This document shows, one piece after another, positions 9,830 through 19,334 of a stretch of 64,000 nt of DNA. This DNA comes from Paenibacillus sp. JZ16 (GTDB taxonomy: Bacteria > Bacillota > Bacilli > Paenibacillales > Paenibacillaceae), in contig NZ_CP017659.1 of the NCBI RefSeq assembly GCF_015326965.1, forward strand, positions 2,604,001-2,668,000, given 5' to 3'. Every line of letters begins with the position of its first letter. Position 1 is the first letter of the stretch. The position numbers were made by a program, and so were the translations under genes. The notes under the pieces were generated by a model. It was not told where the DNA came from. It did not search any database and was given only the letters and a program-made list of their open reading frames with translations.

Positions 9830-11135
9830 CCTCTTCTCTCCCTTGCAAATGGCTGTCAACGGTGCGATGGAATTGCTCGATGTCTGCATCGGTTATGTAC
9901 GGCCGGCTGCCAATCTTGTCGATATCCTCCCGCAATACAATCATGCTTAATGTGTTAAAACGGGCTCCCGTCTCCATATACGCCGCAGCTGCTTTTTGCA
10001 GGGAGGTTGTATATTCGCCTGGGTTTCGGACCGGGTCTGCCTTCCTGTCCCCAAAGGCTTCATAACGCAGCATGCCGTCCCCTTCCATGGTCGGATAATT
10101 ATAGAATTGTCGTTGAACGAGGACAATATTGCTTCTTTCATGATCCAGGATAAGCGACAACCTGGTATCATAAAGCCAGCTTGAGCTCCAGAAGCCTTTG
10201 ATGGGTAACTCCGGAAAGTACTGGTCATAGAATGCGGCAGCCATCTCCATGGAATTCTTCAACCTGTCCGGCGTGTACCCGGGGCCGGATGGAATGTGGA
10301 GCGCTAACAGCGTATCCCCTGTTTGAAGTACCGGCTCCCATTCCTTCTTCAGGATCGGCGTCGTTTCTCTTTCAACGAATCCCATGGGATTTATCCGATT
10401 AGCGATGACAAACTCGGCATTCTCGTGCCATTCTGAGGTGAAGTTTCCTTGAAGATCATATACATCATTGATTCCGTTCCGTTGTCCATCGCTGCGAAAT
10501 TCTTCGCCTGCGTGCCGAAGGGCAATAACCTCCTGCGTGTTCACATGACGGAACATGGTGAAAGGATCCTCAAATCGGTAGGGGATAAAATAAAACCGGT
10601 CTAACAGAAAGATGGAGCAGGTATAAAAATTCATCACCCATGGAAAATCATGAACCTTGGCATCGCCGTGCTGCACCAGTTTTTCCAATTGAAGCTTCAG
10701 GGGCTGTTGAGGGATCTGCTCGTAGTAAGCTTTAGGTATGGAACGCGCCTCCAGCATGTTCATGGAAGGAACAACGCAGGCCAGCAGCAAAAGAAAGGAG
10801 TATAATTCTCCATATTGCGCCATGCAACCTGGCGTCATATTCGTATAATGGGTCTCATCACAGCGATTGCGCAAAGTGCACATATCCTCTACTAAAAATT
10901 GGGTAAAATGAAATAGTACGTCATCCTTTTCTATCGCCTCAACCCCCTGAACGAGCCATTGGCGGGTAGGTTCAGGAATTTGATACTGCTCAAAGATTCC
11001 GGACAAGAACTCCCGCGGGATGAGATGGGGCTTGCCATCCGGTTTATATCGATCATATTTAGCTTCCAACCCTTCTGGCAGGTAATCAAAGTTGCAGATT
11101 GCGATACACTCGTTAAACTTCAACAGACTCTCCAT
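9810..11135 (-). CDS. Acyltransferase-domain protein (NAT_N/GNAT_C type)
   Basis: Soluble protein of about 441 aa resembling the Firmicute family described as acyltransferase domain-containing, with an N-terminal NAT_N-like helical part (about 1-150) and a GNAT-like C-terminal part. The C-terminal signature LALHIPSGPGYTPD, then FWSSSWLYD and SNIVLVQRQF, fits that family. These proteins recur in sugar-utilisation loci but I know of no proven substrate. The ATG at 11135 has a GGGGGAG site eight bases upstream and overlaps the preceding gene by 23 bases; the in-frame TTG at 11156 is less likely. It may acylate a sugar handled by the neighbours, but that is inference. Confidence 0.7.
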   Translation of the reverse strand: MESLLKFNECIAICNFDYLPEGLEAKYDRYKPDGKPHLIPREFLSGIFEQYQIPEPTRQWLVQGVEAIEKDDVLFHFTQFLVEDMCTLRNRCDETHYTNMTPGCMAQYGELYSFLLLLACVVPSMNMLEARSIPKAYYEQIPQQPLKLQLEKLVQHGDAKVHDFPWVMNFYTCSIFLLDRFYFIPYRFEDPFTMFRHVNTQEVIALRHAGEEFRSDGQRNGINDVYDLQGNFTSEWHENAEFVIANRINPMGFVERETTPILKKEWEPVLQTGDTLLALHIPSGPGYTPDRLKNSMEMAAAFYDQYFPELPIKGFWSSSWLYDTRLSLILDHERSNIVLVQRQFYNYPTMEGDGMLRYEAFGDRKADPVRNPGEYTTSLQKAAAAYMETGARFNTLSMIVLREDIDKIGSRPYITDADIEQFHRTVDSHLQGREEDGEILA

Positions 11136-12477
11136 TTCCTTGTCTCCCCCGTTCAACTGTTAACTTGCCCATCGGGTAATAACCGTCCTTGTTCCCCTCG
11201 ATGGCCAGCTGGATATTCCCGATTTCCTTAACCCCGGTTTCGATGCCAATCTCCAAATCATATTCGCCTTCGGACATATTACCGGGTAAACCGAAACCCT
11301 CTTCCCACACAATATCTTCGTCCGGCAGCCACTCCCTAATATCCTCTCTGCTGCGCAGCGTATAGGTTTGATCTTGGCCAGTAAGCCTCACAACCAGCGG
11401 ATAAGGATTATAAATCGGCGCTACTCCTACATTAGCCCACAATGCACTGATTTTTAGCTGACCGCCTGCCTTCACCAACGAATCGTACGTGAGCTTTCTC
11501 AATTCAAAGCGGTATCCCATCTTGTTCAGCCAAGCCTTGACCTTCTCTTTCCACGGTTCGGGGACTACCGTTCCTTTATTGTTAAAGGATGAAATATGCC
11601 ACTTCAGCGTTTCTTGAATGATATAATCCATATCCCAGCCCTGAAGATACCAATCATTCATGTGCCAGCATGCTTCAAATAGAACCGGAGCCTTCTCCCA
11701 GGCATCGCCCATCTTGAAATTCTGAATATTCTGGGGATAGAAATCCGTCATATGTGACCACTCATTTCCATGAAAGCCGCCCATATCACCCAAGCAATCG
11801 ACGCGAAAGCCCACTTTGGCTTTGCGCTCCTTCATGATGCTGATCGACAAGGTATCATGCAGCAATGCTTGGAGAGGGGTTATTTTAAACCCATCCAGGT
11901 AGGCATCTGTAATGCGTTTAATGGCCTCCGGCTTTAAAAACTCCGTTCCGCCGCCTTCTCCCCAGGCCCCTACAATCGTCAAATCAACCGAGCTTATGAC
12001 CGGATGTCCGTCAAACCGTGCGGCAAACGCTTTGATAAAGTCAGACCAATACAACACATAGGGTGTTGTCTCAGGATCTACTCTCCAGAACGGAAAGTCC
12101 GGCTCCTCCGGATGTTCCGCACGATACCAGGCGGGTATATCATCCTCTTCGCTTAACGCGTATGGGGAACAGCGAACCACGGCCGTACAGCCTATCGATT
12201 TGGCGTAGTCCAGCCTCTCCTCAAGAACTTCCCACCTGTACTCTCCTTGGCGAACTTCCAGGTCCCGCCAGCGCACGCTGCAGAAATACACTTTGCTGTC
12301 GGGATGATTGTACGTTCTGCTGTCTTCCGTGAACTTATATTTCTTGTGCTCTTCCCCTCGATTGTCGCAGATCCGACCCAGGTCTCCCATTAACCCTGGT
12401 GCTGCCGTAAAACCTATGCCCGGGTTGTTTAGGATGTCTTCTAACATCATGGGGTAAACCGTTACTGCTTTGTTCAT
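11113..12477 (-). CDS. DUF4832-type glycosidase-like protein
   Basis: First gene of the seven-gene minus-strand operon, 454 aa, no signal peptide, so it acts in the cytoplasm, probably on imported oligosaccharide. The N-terminal half reads as a TIM-barrel of GH-A/GH42 type: NPGIGF near residue 18, a VYFCSVRWRDLEVRQGEY strand-helix unit, and VGAWGEGGG near residue 170, where the Glu sits in the position expected of an acid/base residue. The C-terminal DUF4832 beta-sandwich starts near MGYRFELRKLTY. The secreted protein at 14072-16051 has the same architecture plus an export signal. A palindrome at 12521-12547, 44 bases upstream, is the likely regulatory site. Enzymatic activity is inferred only from fold-like features. 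Confidence 0.75.
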   Translation of the reverse strand: MNKAVTVYPMMLEDILNNPGIGFTAAPGLMGDLGRICDNRGEEHKKYKFTEDSRTYNHPDSKVYFCSVRWRDLEVRQGEYRWEVLEERLDYAKSIGCTAVVRCSPYALSEEDDIPAWYRAEHPEEPDFPFWRVDPETTPYVLYWSDFIKAFAARFDGHPVISSVDLTIVGAWGEGGGTEFLKPEAIKRITDAYLDGFKITPLQALLHDTLSISIMKERKAKVGFRVDCLGDMGGFHGNEWSHMTDFYPQNIQNFKMGDAWEKAPVLFEACWHMNDWYLQGWDMDYIIQETLKWHISSFNNKGTVVPEPWKEKVKAWLNKMGYRFELRKLTYDSLVKAGGQLKISALWANVGVAPIYNPYPLVVRLTGQDQTYTLRSREDIREWLPDEDIVWEEGFGLPGNMSEGEYDLEIGIETGVKEIGNIQLAIEGNKDGYYPMGKLTVERGRQGNGESVEV

Positions 12478-12520
12478 GTTTTAATCCGCCCCCCGCCGCC
12501 TGCTAAACAAACTCTCCTAT

Positions 12521-12547
12521 TTTGTTACGTTAATATAACGTAACAAA
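12521..12547. promoter_or_regulatory. Perfect 12-bp inverted repeat, probable LacI-type operator
   Basis: Arms tttgttacgtta and taacgtaacaaa are perfect complements around a three-base spacer, 44 bases before the operon start at 12477. There is no T tract and it is AT-rich, so it is not a terminator. Each arm carries the nonamer TAACGTAAC (or its complement), which recurs at 12703-12711 before the LacI gene. The binding protein is most simply the neighbouring LacI-family regulator. Confidence 0.65.
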
Positions 12548-12702
12548 TCGACGTAATACTTGTAACATTTCGTGATTTCATGTTATATCATCCCTGCGTA
12601 TCCTTGCAATAATAATTTTGGTTTTTTTTAAAATTTGTAGTAACACAGCACGGCAGAAACATGTTATGATTGATTTTAATCATGAATATAGATACACTTG
12701 AA

Positions 12703-12736
12703 TAACGTAACGATACTACGCAACAAATAACGCAAC
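12703..12736. promoter_or_regulatory. Array of TAACGYAAC-type sites upstream of lacI-family gene
   Basis: TAACGTAAC at 12703-12711, TACGCAACA at 12717-12725 and TAACGCAAC at 12728-12736 repeat the core of the palindrome at 12521-12547. They lie about 100 bases before the LacI-family gene, suggesting autoregulation or control of the divergent operons through several operators. The rest of 12478-12832 is AT-rich with no gene. Confidence 0.5.
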
Positions 12737-12832
12737 AAGACATTTATCAAGTCCATCATTGTTTACCATGTAACATTCCTATAAACTCTAAATGGTGACT
12801 ATTCGTAACTAAAAAGGAGAATGTGTTTATTT

Positions 12833-13855
12833 ATGAGTACCATTCGGGATGTTGCTAAATTAGCAAATGTATCTACCGCCACCGTATCCAGAGTGTTAAA
12901 CAATGATACGAAATATAAAATTACGGACGAAACCCGGGAGCGGGTGTGGCAGGCTGTTACGCAGCTCAACTATAAAATCACTTCAAGTCCCAAGCGGAAA
13001 GTTGTAACCACGGAACATTCCGACAGCAAGTCGCACATCAAAATCGGGTGTGTATTAAGCGTTACAAAGGATAAATACAACGACCCTTATTTCATGTCGA
13101 TTTTATCCGGCGTGGAAGAGCGATTGCTGAGCGCGGGATATAGCATTTCCTTTATTCGGACTGGAATTGAACTGAATGACAGCAAGATTTTATTCCATAC
13201 ATTCAGCGAACCGATTACCGGCCTGATTCTTATGGAATCCTTGAACGGCGAAACCTATGAGTATATACGCAAGCAGGTTCCTTATATCGTGGGGATTGAT
13301 ACCGAACGCGGGGATATCGATAATGTGGGCTATGATCATTACAATGTCGCTTCGATGGCCGTCAACCATCTCATTGACAAAGGTCACACCCGGATTGGAT
13401 ATATCGGGGGAAGCGGATTAACGAATAACTTGAAAGACAGCCGCCGTTATCGAGGCTACTACGCCAGCATGCATGCTGCCGGAATGTCGGTGAATCCCGA
13501 TTGGGTTATTGATTGCATGTGGGATGAAGCGGTCTGCATTGAAAAAGTGAATCATTTATGCAAAACCAAAAATTGCCCGACCGCCTTCTTTGCAGGCAGC
13601 GATCTAATGGCTATGGCCGCCCTCAACGGCTTGTATAACAACGGCGTTTCCGTTCCTGATGAAGTAGCCGTCATAGGCTTATCCAATATTGAGGTATCCA
13701 AATATTCCAATCCCCCCCTATCAACGATCGACGTACCGACAAAAGAAATCGGCATGGTTGCCGTCGACAACCTGATCGACCGAATAAACGGAAATCAACT
13801 GCTGCCTAAGAAAGTGATTTTGCCTACCCGTTTGGTCGTACGAAGTTCTACTTAA
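12833..13855 (+). CDS. LacI-family transcriptional regulator
   Basis: DNA-binding regulator of about 340 aa. The N-terminal helix-turn-helix reads STIRDVAKLANVSTATVSRV, the canonical LacI-family pattern, followed by a periplasmic-binding-protein-like effector domain (about 65-340) with SDLMAMAALNGL and the PPLSTIDVP ending. It is divergent from the sugar operon and upstream of the secreted DUF4832 gene, so it probably senses the sugar or a breakdown product. The ATG at 12833 is preferred because the AAGGAG site directly abuts the other candidate ATG at 12821. A terminator at 13912-13940 separates it from the next gene. Confidence 0.92.
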   Translation: MSTIRDVAKLANVSTATVSRVLNNDTKYKITDETRERVWQAVTQLNYKITSSPKRKVVTTEHSDSKSHIKIGCVLSVTKDKYNDPYFMSILSGVEERLLSAGYSISFIRTGIELNDSKILFHTFSEPITGLILMESLNGETYEYIRKQVPYIVGIDTERGDIDNVGYDHYNVASMAVNHLIDKGHTRIGYIGGSGLTNNLKDSRRYRGYYASMHAAGMSVNPDWVIDCMWDEAVCIEKVNHLCKTKNCPTAFFAGSDLMAMAALNGLYNNGVSVPDEVAVIGLSNIEVSKYSNPPLSTIDVPTKEIGMVAVDNLIDRINGNQLLPKKVILPTRLVVRSST

Positions 13856-13911
13856 TGACTGCAACAAAGACGAGATGAATATGTTCTTTGCCCCATAGAC
13901 CCACTGCACAA

Positions 13912-13940
13912 GAAGCACCCCGACACGGTGCTCTTTTTTT
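13912..13940 (+). terminator. Terminator after the LacI-family gene
   Basis: Stem AGCACC (13914-13919) / GGTGCT (13927-13932) followed by seven T residues. Confidence 0.8.
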
Positions 13941-14071
13941 CATGGTGGATGCGGGAACTTCAATTGGAAAGGGGGTGAAAGCTTCAGATTCGGTAGAATG
14001 ATTTCTACGTTAATAAAGAAGTTTGGACTTGCAGGCTTTATGACATCCATCATTTTGTGAGGAGGTTTGAC

Positions 14072-16051
14072 ATGAAAGCATGGGGTATCAAAATGAAGTT
14101 GACGCTTACTGTTTTTACGATGACGGCCATTCTTATTGCCTTATTCCCTTCTCCCCTCTTTATTTCGACTGCGGAAGCAGCCTCCATCGTTATCGATGGT
14201 AACCCGGGCGACTGGGAAGGGATTCCGGTTATTTCCACGAATTCGGGAACCGCTGGCGTCCTAAAGGCTGCCCACGATGACAGCAATCTGTATCTGCTTG
14301 TGGAAGGCGCCGGCCTTAGCACCACCATGGGGAGCTTCTGGCTGAATACGGATGGGAAAACTTCGACCGGATATCAAGCCTTCGGATGGGGTGCGTCCGG
14401 TATTGAATGGCTCCTCGAGAATCAATCGCTATATCGCTATGCAGGAAATGGAAGCATCTGGAATTGGGATTTGTCTTCGACTCTTCCTTCTTCTCAATAT
14501 GTACGTACCCCATCGACCATTGAAGCTGCACTCCCTCTCGCTACGCTTGGACTTGCAACAGGCAGCAGTGTGAACATCGGATATCTGGATAACAATTCGG
14601 ATATAAACCGACTGCCAGCGCTGAACCAGTCCCTTCCCGTTTATACGCTTAATGCAGGTAATCCCGGAGAAGAACGGATCGAATTTTACCCAAGCGAGCT
14701 GGATGATCCGCTTAATAACCCGTTTAAGGGCTGGGCACCTTCAGCGAAATCTACCCATTACCCTCAGGACCACCGTCTCGTGTATGCCGGTGTCACCTGG
14801 AAGGAGTTAGAGCCAACCAAGGGCAACTATGATTTCAATTCGATTGAAGCGTCCAACCATTTCGACTATTGGCAAAGCCGCGGAGTTAAGGTAGTCCTTC
14901 GCATTATTCTGGACAGTCCTTCCGGTGTGCCTCACCGGGACATTCCTGACTGGCTCTATCATGACATGGTGAGTCTGGGACAATCTCCAGGCAAGGCCTA
15001 CCAGGATGCAACCGGAGGCATGGGAGCCGGCAAGAACACGGGCTTCTCCCCCAATTACAGTTCCGAGTATCTGATCGCCAGACATAAGCTTGCCATTGAG
15101 GCGATTGCGGAGCATTACGACACGGCTGACAGCCCGATTGCTTTTGTACAAATCGGTTCGCTTGGCCATTGGGCGGAATTCCACACCTGGCCTTACATCG
15201 GACCGAACGGGGAAAGCAACTATACGGGCGCATTCCCTCCGAACGAAATATCCAATCAGTACATTCAGCATTATATCGATGCATTTGCCGATCAGGAGGA
15301 TCATACGCAGCTCTTGATCAGACGAAGCGTGGAATTGGCCAAGAATAATAACAAGGGTCTGGTTCTTGGAATGTATAATGATATGTTCGGCGATCAGCCG
15401 AGCTTCGATTCCGAATGGGGATGGTATACCGGCACACAGAACGGTTATTGGGATGATATCGGCCAGCAGCAGCCAAACCATGCCAACTTCTGGAACACGC
15501 GCGTATCTGGCGGTGAATTTTACGGCGGTGCCTATGGCATGAATGCTGCACTTACAACTGGCAGCGGCTTCAATGAGACGCTGCGGCAGACCGAGCTCAG
15601 CAAACCGAGCTGGCTGGGACCGAATGCTCCGGCTTCCTTAGCGCTGGGCAATCCTTTGCAGGGCAATATGGATACACTGAAGAAACGAATGGGCTATCAC
15701 TTTGTCGTGAAGAAGGTTTCATATCCGCAAGATAGCGGAAGCACGCTTGATGTATCCATCGCTGTGGAAAATAAGGGGGTTCAGCACTTCCCGTTCAACT
15801 GGCCTGTTGAAATCCAGCTGCGCAGCGGCGGGAACATCGTGGCGCGTCAAACGACAACCGCAGACGTAACAACCTGGAGAACCGGCTTGCATACGGTCTC
15901 AGGCTCTATCTCCACCAACTCGCTGGCAAACGGAACTTATGAGCTGGCAATCGCTATTCTTGATCCGTCTACAAACCAACCTGGGGTTGATTTTGCTAAT
16001 ACGGAACGTCTATCAGACGGAGCTTATAAGATCGGTACATGGACAAAATAA
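14072..16051 (+). CDS. Secreted DUF4832 protein with CBM9-like N-terminal domain
   Basis: Exported protein of about 659 aa. Residues 1-36 form a Sec signal peptide ending near STAEA. Next is a beta-rich domain (about 37-200) starting IVIDGNPGDWEG, which resembles CBM9-like sugar-binding domains found at the start of Paenibacillus extracellular enzymes. The middle part (about 215-520) is a TIM-barrel-like domain with NNPFKGW, the VTWKELEPTKGNYDF unit and GSLGHWAEF, where the Glu is a candidate catalytic residue. The C-terminus (from about 540, MGYHFVVKKVSYP) is the DUF4832 domain. The ATG at 14072 follows GAGGAGG by six bases; the GTG at 14057 overlaps that site. It is likely the extracellular step of the locus, degrading or binding a polysaccharide. 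Activity is unproven. Confidence 0.8.
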   Translation: MKAWGIKMKLTLTVFTMTAILIALFPSPLFISTAEAASIVIDGNPGDWEGIPVISTNSGTAGVLKAAHDDSNLYLLVEGAGLSTTMGSFWLNTDGKTSTGYQAFGWGASGIEWLLENQSLYRYAGNGSIWNWDLSSTLPSSQYVRTPSTIEAALPLATLGLATGSSVNIGYLDNNSDINRLPALNQSLPVYTLNAGNPGEERIEFYPSELDDPLNNPFKGWAPSAKSTHYPQDHRLVYAGVTWKELEPTKGNYDFNSIEASNHFDYWQSRGVKVVLRIILDSPSGVPHRDIPDWLYHDMVSLGQSPGKAYQDATGGMGAGKNTGFSPNYSSEYLIARHKLAIEAIAEHYDTADSPIAFVQIGSLGHWAEFHTWPYIGPNGESNYTGAFPPNEISNQYIQHYIDAFADQEDHTQLLIRRSVELAKNNNKGLVLGMYNDMFGDQPSFDSEWGWYTGTQNGYWDDIGQQQPNHANFWNTRVSGGEFYGGAYGMNAALTTGSGFNETLRQTELSKPSWLGPNAPASLALGNPLQGNMDTLKKRMGYHFVVKKVSYPQDSGSTLDVSIAVENKGVQHFPFNWPVEIQLRSGGNIVARQTTTADVTTWRTGLHTVSGSISTNSLANGTYELAIAILDPSTNQPGVDFANTERLSDGAYKIGTWTK

Positions 16052-16084
16052 CGAAATCGGCAGACTGATGTCCGAAACTATGAA

Positions 16085-16125
16085 AACAGCTATCGGGAAC
16101 ATCCCGATAGCTGTTGCTCGTTTCA
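16085..16125 (+). terminator. Hairpin after the secreted DUF4832 gene
   Basis: Fourteen-base arms aacagctatcggga / tcccgatagctgtt with a three-base loop, followed by a weak T-containing tail. Confidence 0.65.
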
Positions 16126-16262
16126 GATTCCAATAAAACCACCCTCTCGCTGCGTGCTCCACAGTTTAGGTAACCGTGTTCTTGATATGACTTCACTTCA
16201 CACCAAGCCTTTCAATTGGTAAGGTTCCCCTTATTTTCCCTATGCTTCATTCCGGCCCATGC

Positions 16263-16268
16263 TATAAT
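16263..16268 (+). promoter_or_regulatory. -10 element before the response-regulator operon
   Basis: A consensus TATAAT lies 42 bases before the chosen start at 16310. No good -35 hexamer is visible at the usual spacing. Confidence 0.45.
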
Positions 16269-16309
16269 GGACTCACTATTTAAGCATGCGGAACAGGGGC
16301 GACTATTTC

Positions 16310-17017
16310 ATGAATTCTCCTAAAACAGTACTGATCATTGAAGATGAGCAGGATATCTCTCGCATCGTGAACGACTATTTGCGTGTTCAGGGATTCAGCA
16401 CATTCATCACGGAAAATGCCGGCGACGGATTGCAGGAAGTCCGCAACCGGCAGCCGGATTTTATCATTCTCGATCTGACATTGCCTGATGCTGACGGAAT
16501 TGAAGTATGCCGCAAGCTCCGCACGTTGACGGCTGCGCCCATTCTTATTTTAAGCGCCCGCAGCAGCGATACGGACAAAGTGCTTGCCCTTGGTTTCGGC
16601 GCCGATGATTATATGACCAAGCCTTTCTCGCTCAGTGAACTGGTCGCCCGCGTTCAGGCACATTTGCGCAGAATTGCAGACCCGAAATTCCCGTCAGCCC
16701 TACAGCAGCGAGTGCAATTCGGCACCCTTTCGATTGATAAAAATGCCCGCAGGGTCATGGTCGGACAGCAGGAAATTTCGTTATCCGCCAAAGAATTTGA
16801 TCTGCTTTACTTCCTGGCGTCTAACCCGAATCAAGTGTTTACCAAGTCGCAGCTGCTGGATCAAGTCTGGGGGTATTCAGCTTATGTCGAGGATAATACC
16901 ATCACGGTCTACATTCGGCGGCTCCGCGAGAAGCTGGAGCGGGCCGAGATCAACTCCTCCTATATCAAAACGGTTTGGGGCGTCGGTTATAAATTCAACC
17001 CCGATGAGACGGTGTAG
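16310..17017 (+). CDS. OmpR-family response regulator
   Basis: Two-component response regulator of about 235 aa. The receiver domain (about 6-118) has the acidic pair E11/D12 and the phosphoacceptor Asp at residue 55 in ILDLTLPD, plus the conserved Lys in MTKPFS. The C-terminal winged helix (about 140-232) ends with VWGVGYKF, typical of OmpR/PhoB proteins. I chose the ATG at 16310 because AGGGG lies upstream; the ATG at 16286 has no site. The histidine kinase begins five bases after its stop and an ABC transporter follows, so it probably controls that exporter or detoxification system. Confidence 0.93.
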   Translation: MNSPKTVLIIEDEQDISRIVNDYLRVQGFSTFITENAGDGLQEVRNRQPDFIILDLTLPDADGIEVCRKLRTLTAAPILILSARSSDTDKVLALGFGADDYMTKPFSLSELVARVQAHLRRIADPKFPSALQQRVQFGTLSIDKNARRVMVGQQEISLSAKEFDLLYFLASNPNQVFTKSQLLDQVWGYSAYVEDNTITVYIRRLREKLERAEINSSYIKTVWGVGYKFNPDETV

Positions 17018-17022
17018 CCCCC

Positions 17023-18468
17023 ATGTACTGGAAATCGTGGCAAACAAGAAGGCTCTGGGCAGCCTGCCTATCTATCATGGTTATTTTGCTATCCGTCGTT
17101 TGGCTCGTTTGGCCCTCAAACCAGCCCGATTCGTCATCCATTGTCAACCCTATTCGCGTGCTGACGAATACGGTTGTCCATAACCTGGAGAATGAGCATG
17201 CCGACTTGCTGCTGGCCGATGCTCCGATTCGGGGGCAATTAACCAGCTGGAGTCAAGAGACAGGGATCGGCCTCAAGGTTGTATTTCCTGACGGAACGAT
17301 GATCTATGACAGCGATGATTCATCCGTGCGCCATATTCATCCCCGCTTTGAACTCGACTACACGCTGCGTATTTCTGACAGCGAGCCGTCTTATTATCAT
17401 CTCGCTTTTCCGCTGCTGGACGCCGGCAGCAAAAGCTTTGTGGGCTACGCTCAGTTTGCTGTGCCTGCATCTGTCGTAGCCGCAGCCTTCCCCTCCTCAG
17501 ACTTGCCGCTATATGTGCCATGGGCGCTGCTATCTCTGGCCCTATTGACGCTGCTTTATTTATTCTTCTCCATCGGACGCCGGGTGCAGCATGATTGGGT
17601 TGAGCCTGTCGCCGGGCTCAAGCCTTATGCCGAAGCCATATTGAAAGGCAACTACGAGCAGCGTGCCGAATGGACCAGCGATAACGAGGTCGGGGAGCTC
17701 TATGCCGTATTTGATCTCATGCGTGAAGAGATTCGTAATTTGCATATGCAGCAAGCCGCGCACAGCCAGTCGCACAAAGAGCTGATTTCCAATCTGTCTC
17801 ATGACTTAAAAACTCCGCTGGCAACGATCAAAGCCTATATCGATGCAATTCGGGAAGGCATATGCCCGGATCTGCCGAGTGTGATGGCATACCTTGAGGT
17901 GGTGCATGCGAATACGAGCAAGATGACCGTGCTTGTAGACGATTTGCTGCTGCACGCCCTGCGTGATCTGGAGCAGATTGCCGTACATCCGATTGAGCAA
18001 TACAGCGCTCCAACGCTGGAGCCGATCTTGCGGGCGATGGCCCATTATATCCGTACGATGGGCGTACGCTGCCAAGAACCCTCTGCTATTCCCAACGTGC
18101 TTGTCGTTATCGATGCCATACGGATCGAGCAAGTTCTGTCCAATCTCGTCACGAACGCACTGAAGCATACGGAGCCCGGGGGTACGATTCGCCTCGCTGT
18201 TGAAGAACACTCGGAAACATCCTGCCTGCAGATCATCGTCTCCGATACAGGGAGCGGAATTTCCCCGCAGGATATGCCTTTTATTTTTGATCGGTACTAC
18301 CAAGGCAGCGTTTCACAACGAACGGCCAGCCAACCGACCGAGCGCCACGGGGTCGGACTTGGGTTGTCGATATGCAAGTATATTATGGAAGCGCATGGCG
18401 GCACGATCTCTTTTCACAGCCAACAGCAGCAGGGAACGACTTTCTACTTGACTCTGCCCCTCAGCTGA
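17023..18468 (+). CDS. Membrane sensor histidine kinase
   Basis: Sensor kinase of 481 aa. There are two membrane segments (about 10-31 and 163-187) around an extracytoplasmic sensor loop of about 130 residues, then a HAMP-like linker. The HisKA dimerisation domain carries the phosphoacceptor His at residue 260 in NLSHDLKTPL. The ATPase domain has the N box (SNLVTNALKHT), G1 (DTGSGIS) and G2 (GVGLGLSI). It partners with the regulator encoded just upstream. The large sensor loop distinguishes it from BceS-type intramembrane sensors, so it probably detects an extracellular ligand directly. Confidence 0.93.
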   Translation: MYWKSWQTRRLWAACLSIMVILLSVVWLVWPSNQPDSSSIVNPIRVLTNTVVHNLENEHADLLLADAPIRGQLTSWSQETGIGLKVVFPDGTMIYDSDDSSVRHIHPRFELDYTLRISDSEPSYYHLAFPLLDAGSKSFVGYAQFAVPASVVAAAFPSSDLPLYVPWALLSLALLTLLYLFFSIGRRVQHDWVEPVAGLKPYAEAILKGNYEQRAEWTSDNEVGELYAVFDLMREEIRNLHMQQAAHSQSHKELISNLSHDLKTPLATIKAYIDAIREGICPDLPSVMAYLEVVHANTSKMTVLVDDLLLHALRDLEQIAVHPIEQYSAPTLEPILRAMAHYIRTMGVRCQEPSAIPNVLVVIDAIRIEQVLSNLVTNALKHTEPGGTIRLAVEEHSETSCLQIIVSDTGSGISPQDMPFIFDRYYQGSVSQRTASQPTERHGVGLGLSICKYIMEAHGGTISFHSQQQQGTTFYLTLPLS

Positions 18469-18563
18469 CCCCTGTCATAATTTATTTATAATTTAATAAC
18501 AAATGTGCAAGAATCGTTCTCTATAATTTGGTGGCATGGGAAGATAAGAGAGGAGATCAGAAT

Positions 18564-19328
18564 ATGCCTTCAAGCAAAACCATTATGCTGCAAGCTGCAA
18601 ATTTATGTAAAACATACACCACTGGCAAGGAGCAGTACCATGCCATTCGGAATGTCGATCTTTCGATTTACGCAGGAGATTTCACGGTCATCATGGGCGA
18701 CTCGGGGTCGGGAAAGTCCACCTTGCTGTACTTGCTTAGCGGACTTGATGAAGTGACAACCGGAGAAGTCTGTCTGCAGGGACAGCGCTTTGATCAATTT
18801 TCAGCCAAGGAGCTTGCACGCTTTCGGGCGAATCGGATCGGTTTTATCTATCAAAACAGCAACCTTGTACCCGATCTGTCGCTGTTCGATAACATTGCCC
18901 TCCCTGGATATATCGCAAATCAGGATAAGGAACAAGTACGGCAACGGGCAAATGACTTGATGGTCAATCTCTCCCTCGATAAACAGAGCAGCCGGTTGCC
19001 TTCCCAAGTATCCGGAGGGCAGCAGCAGCGGGCGGCAATCGCCAGGGCGCTCATCAATAACCCGGACATCATTTTTGCTGATGAACCTACCGGCAGTCTG
19101 AACTACGAACAAGGCGTTACGGTGCTTGATATATTGAGCCGGATGCATGCGGACGGTCAATCGATTGTCATGGTCACCCACGACATGAAGGCAGCCTGCC
19201 GGGGCAATCGCCTTATCTACATTAGCGACGGCAAGATCGGTGGCACGCTGGATATGGGACCCTATAGTCCGGAACAGGCCTCCGAGCGGGAAGCGATGAT
19301 CTTCGCTTATGTCACCGGGAGGAGGTAG
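18564..19328 (+). CDS. ABC transporter ATP-binding protein (MacB/LolD type)
   Basis: ATPase of about 254 aa with Walker [10 protein letters not shown] (about 46-54), the signature [13 protein letters not shown] and Walker [13 protein letters not shown], the last being characteristic of the MacB/LolD/BceA branch. It is paired with the FtsX-type permease that starts six bases downstream. The ATG at 18564 has AGGAG nine bases upstream; the longer reading from 18528 does not. Located after a two-component system, it is a candidate for antimicrobial-peptide or lipid-targeting transport, though the substrate is unknown. Confidence 0.92.
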   Translation: MPSSKTIMLQAANLCKTYTTGKEQYHAIRNVDLSIYAGDFTVIMGDSGSGKSTLLYLLSGLDEVTTGEVCLQGQRFDQFSAKELARFRANRIGFIYQNSNLVPDLSLFDNIALPGYIANQDKEQVRQRANDLMVNLSLDKQSSRLPSQVSGGQQQRAAIARALINNPDIIFADEPTGSLNYEQGVTVLDILSRMHADGQSIVMVTHDMKAACRGNRLIYISDGKIGGTLDMGPYSPEQASEREAMIFAYVTGRR

Positions 19329-19334
19329 TCTGGG

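Noticed and set aside
12521..12547. Perfect inverted repeat considered as a terminator
   Set aside because: It is AT-rich, lacks a T tract, lies just upstream of an operon, and its core recurs as separate sites.
14807..15481. 224-codon minus-strand frame
   Set aside because: It lies wholly within the secreted DUF4832 gene, has no family features, and has no promoter or site of its own.
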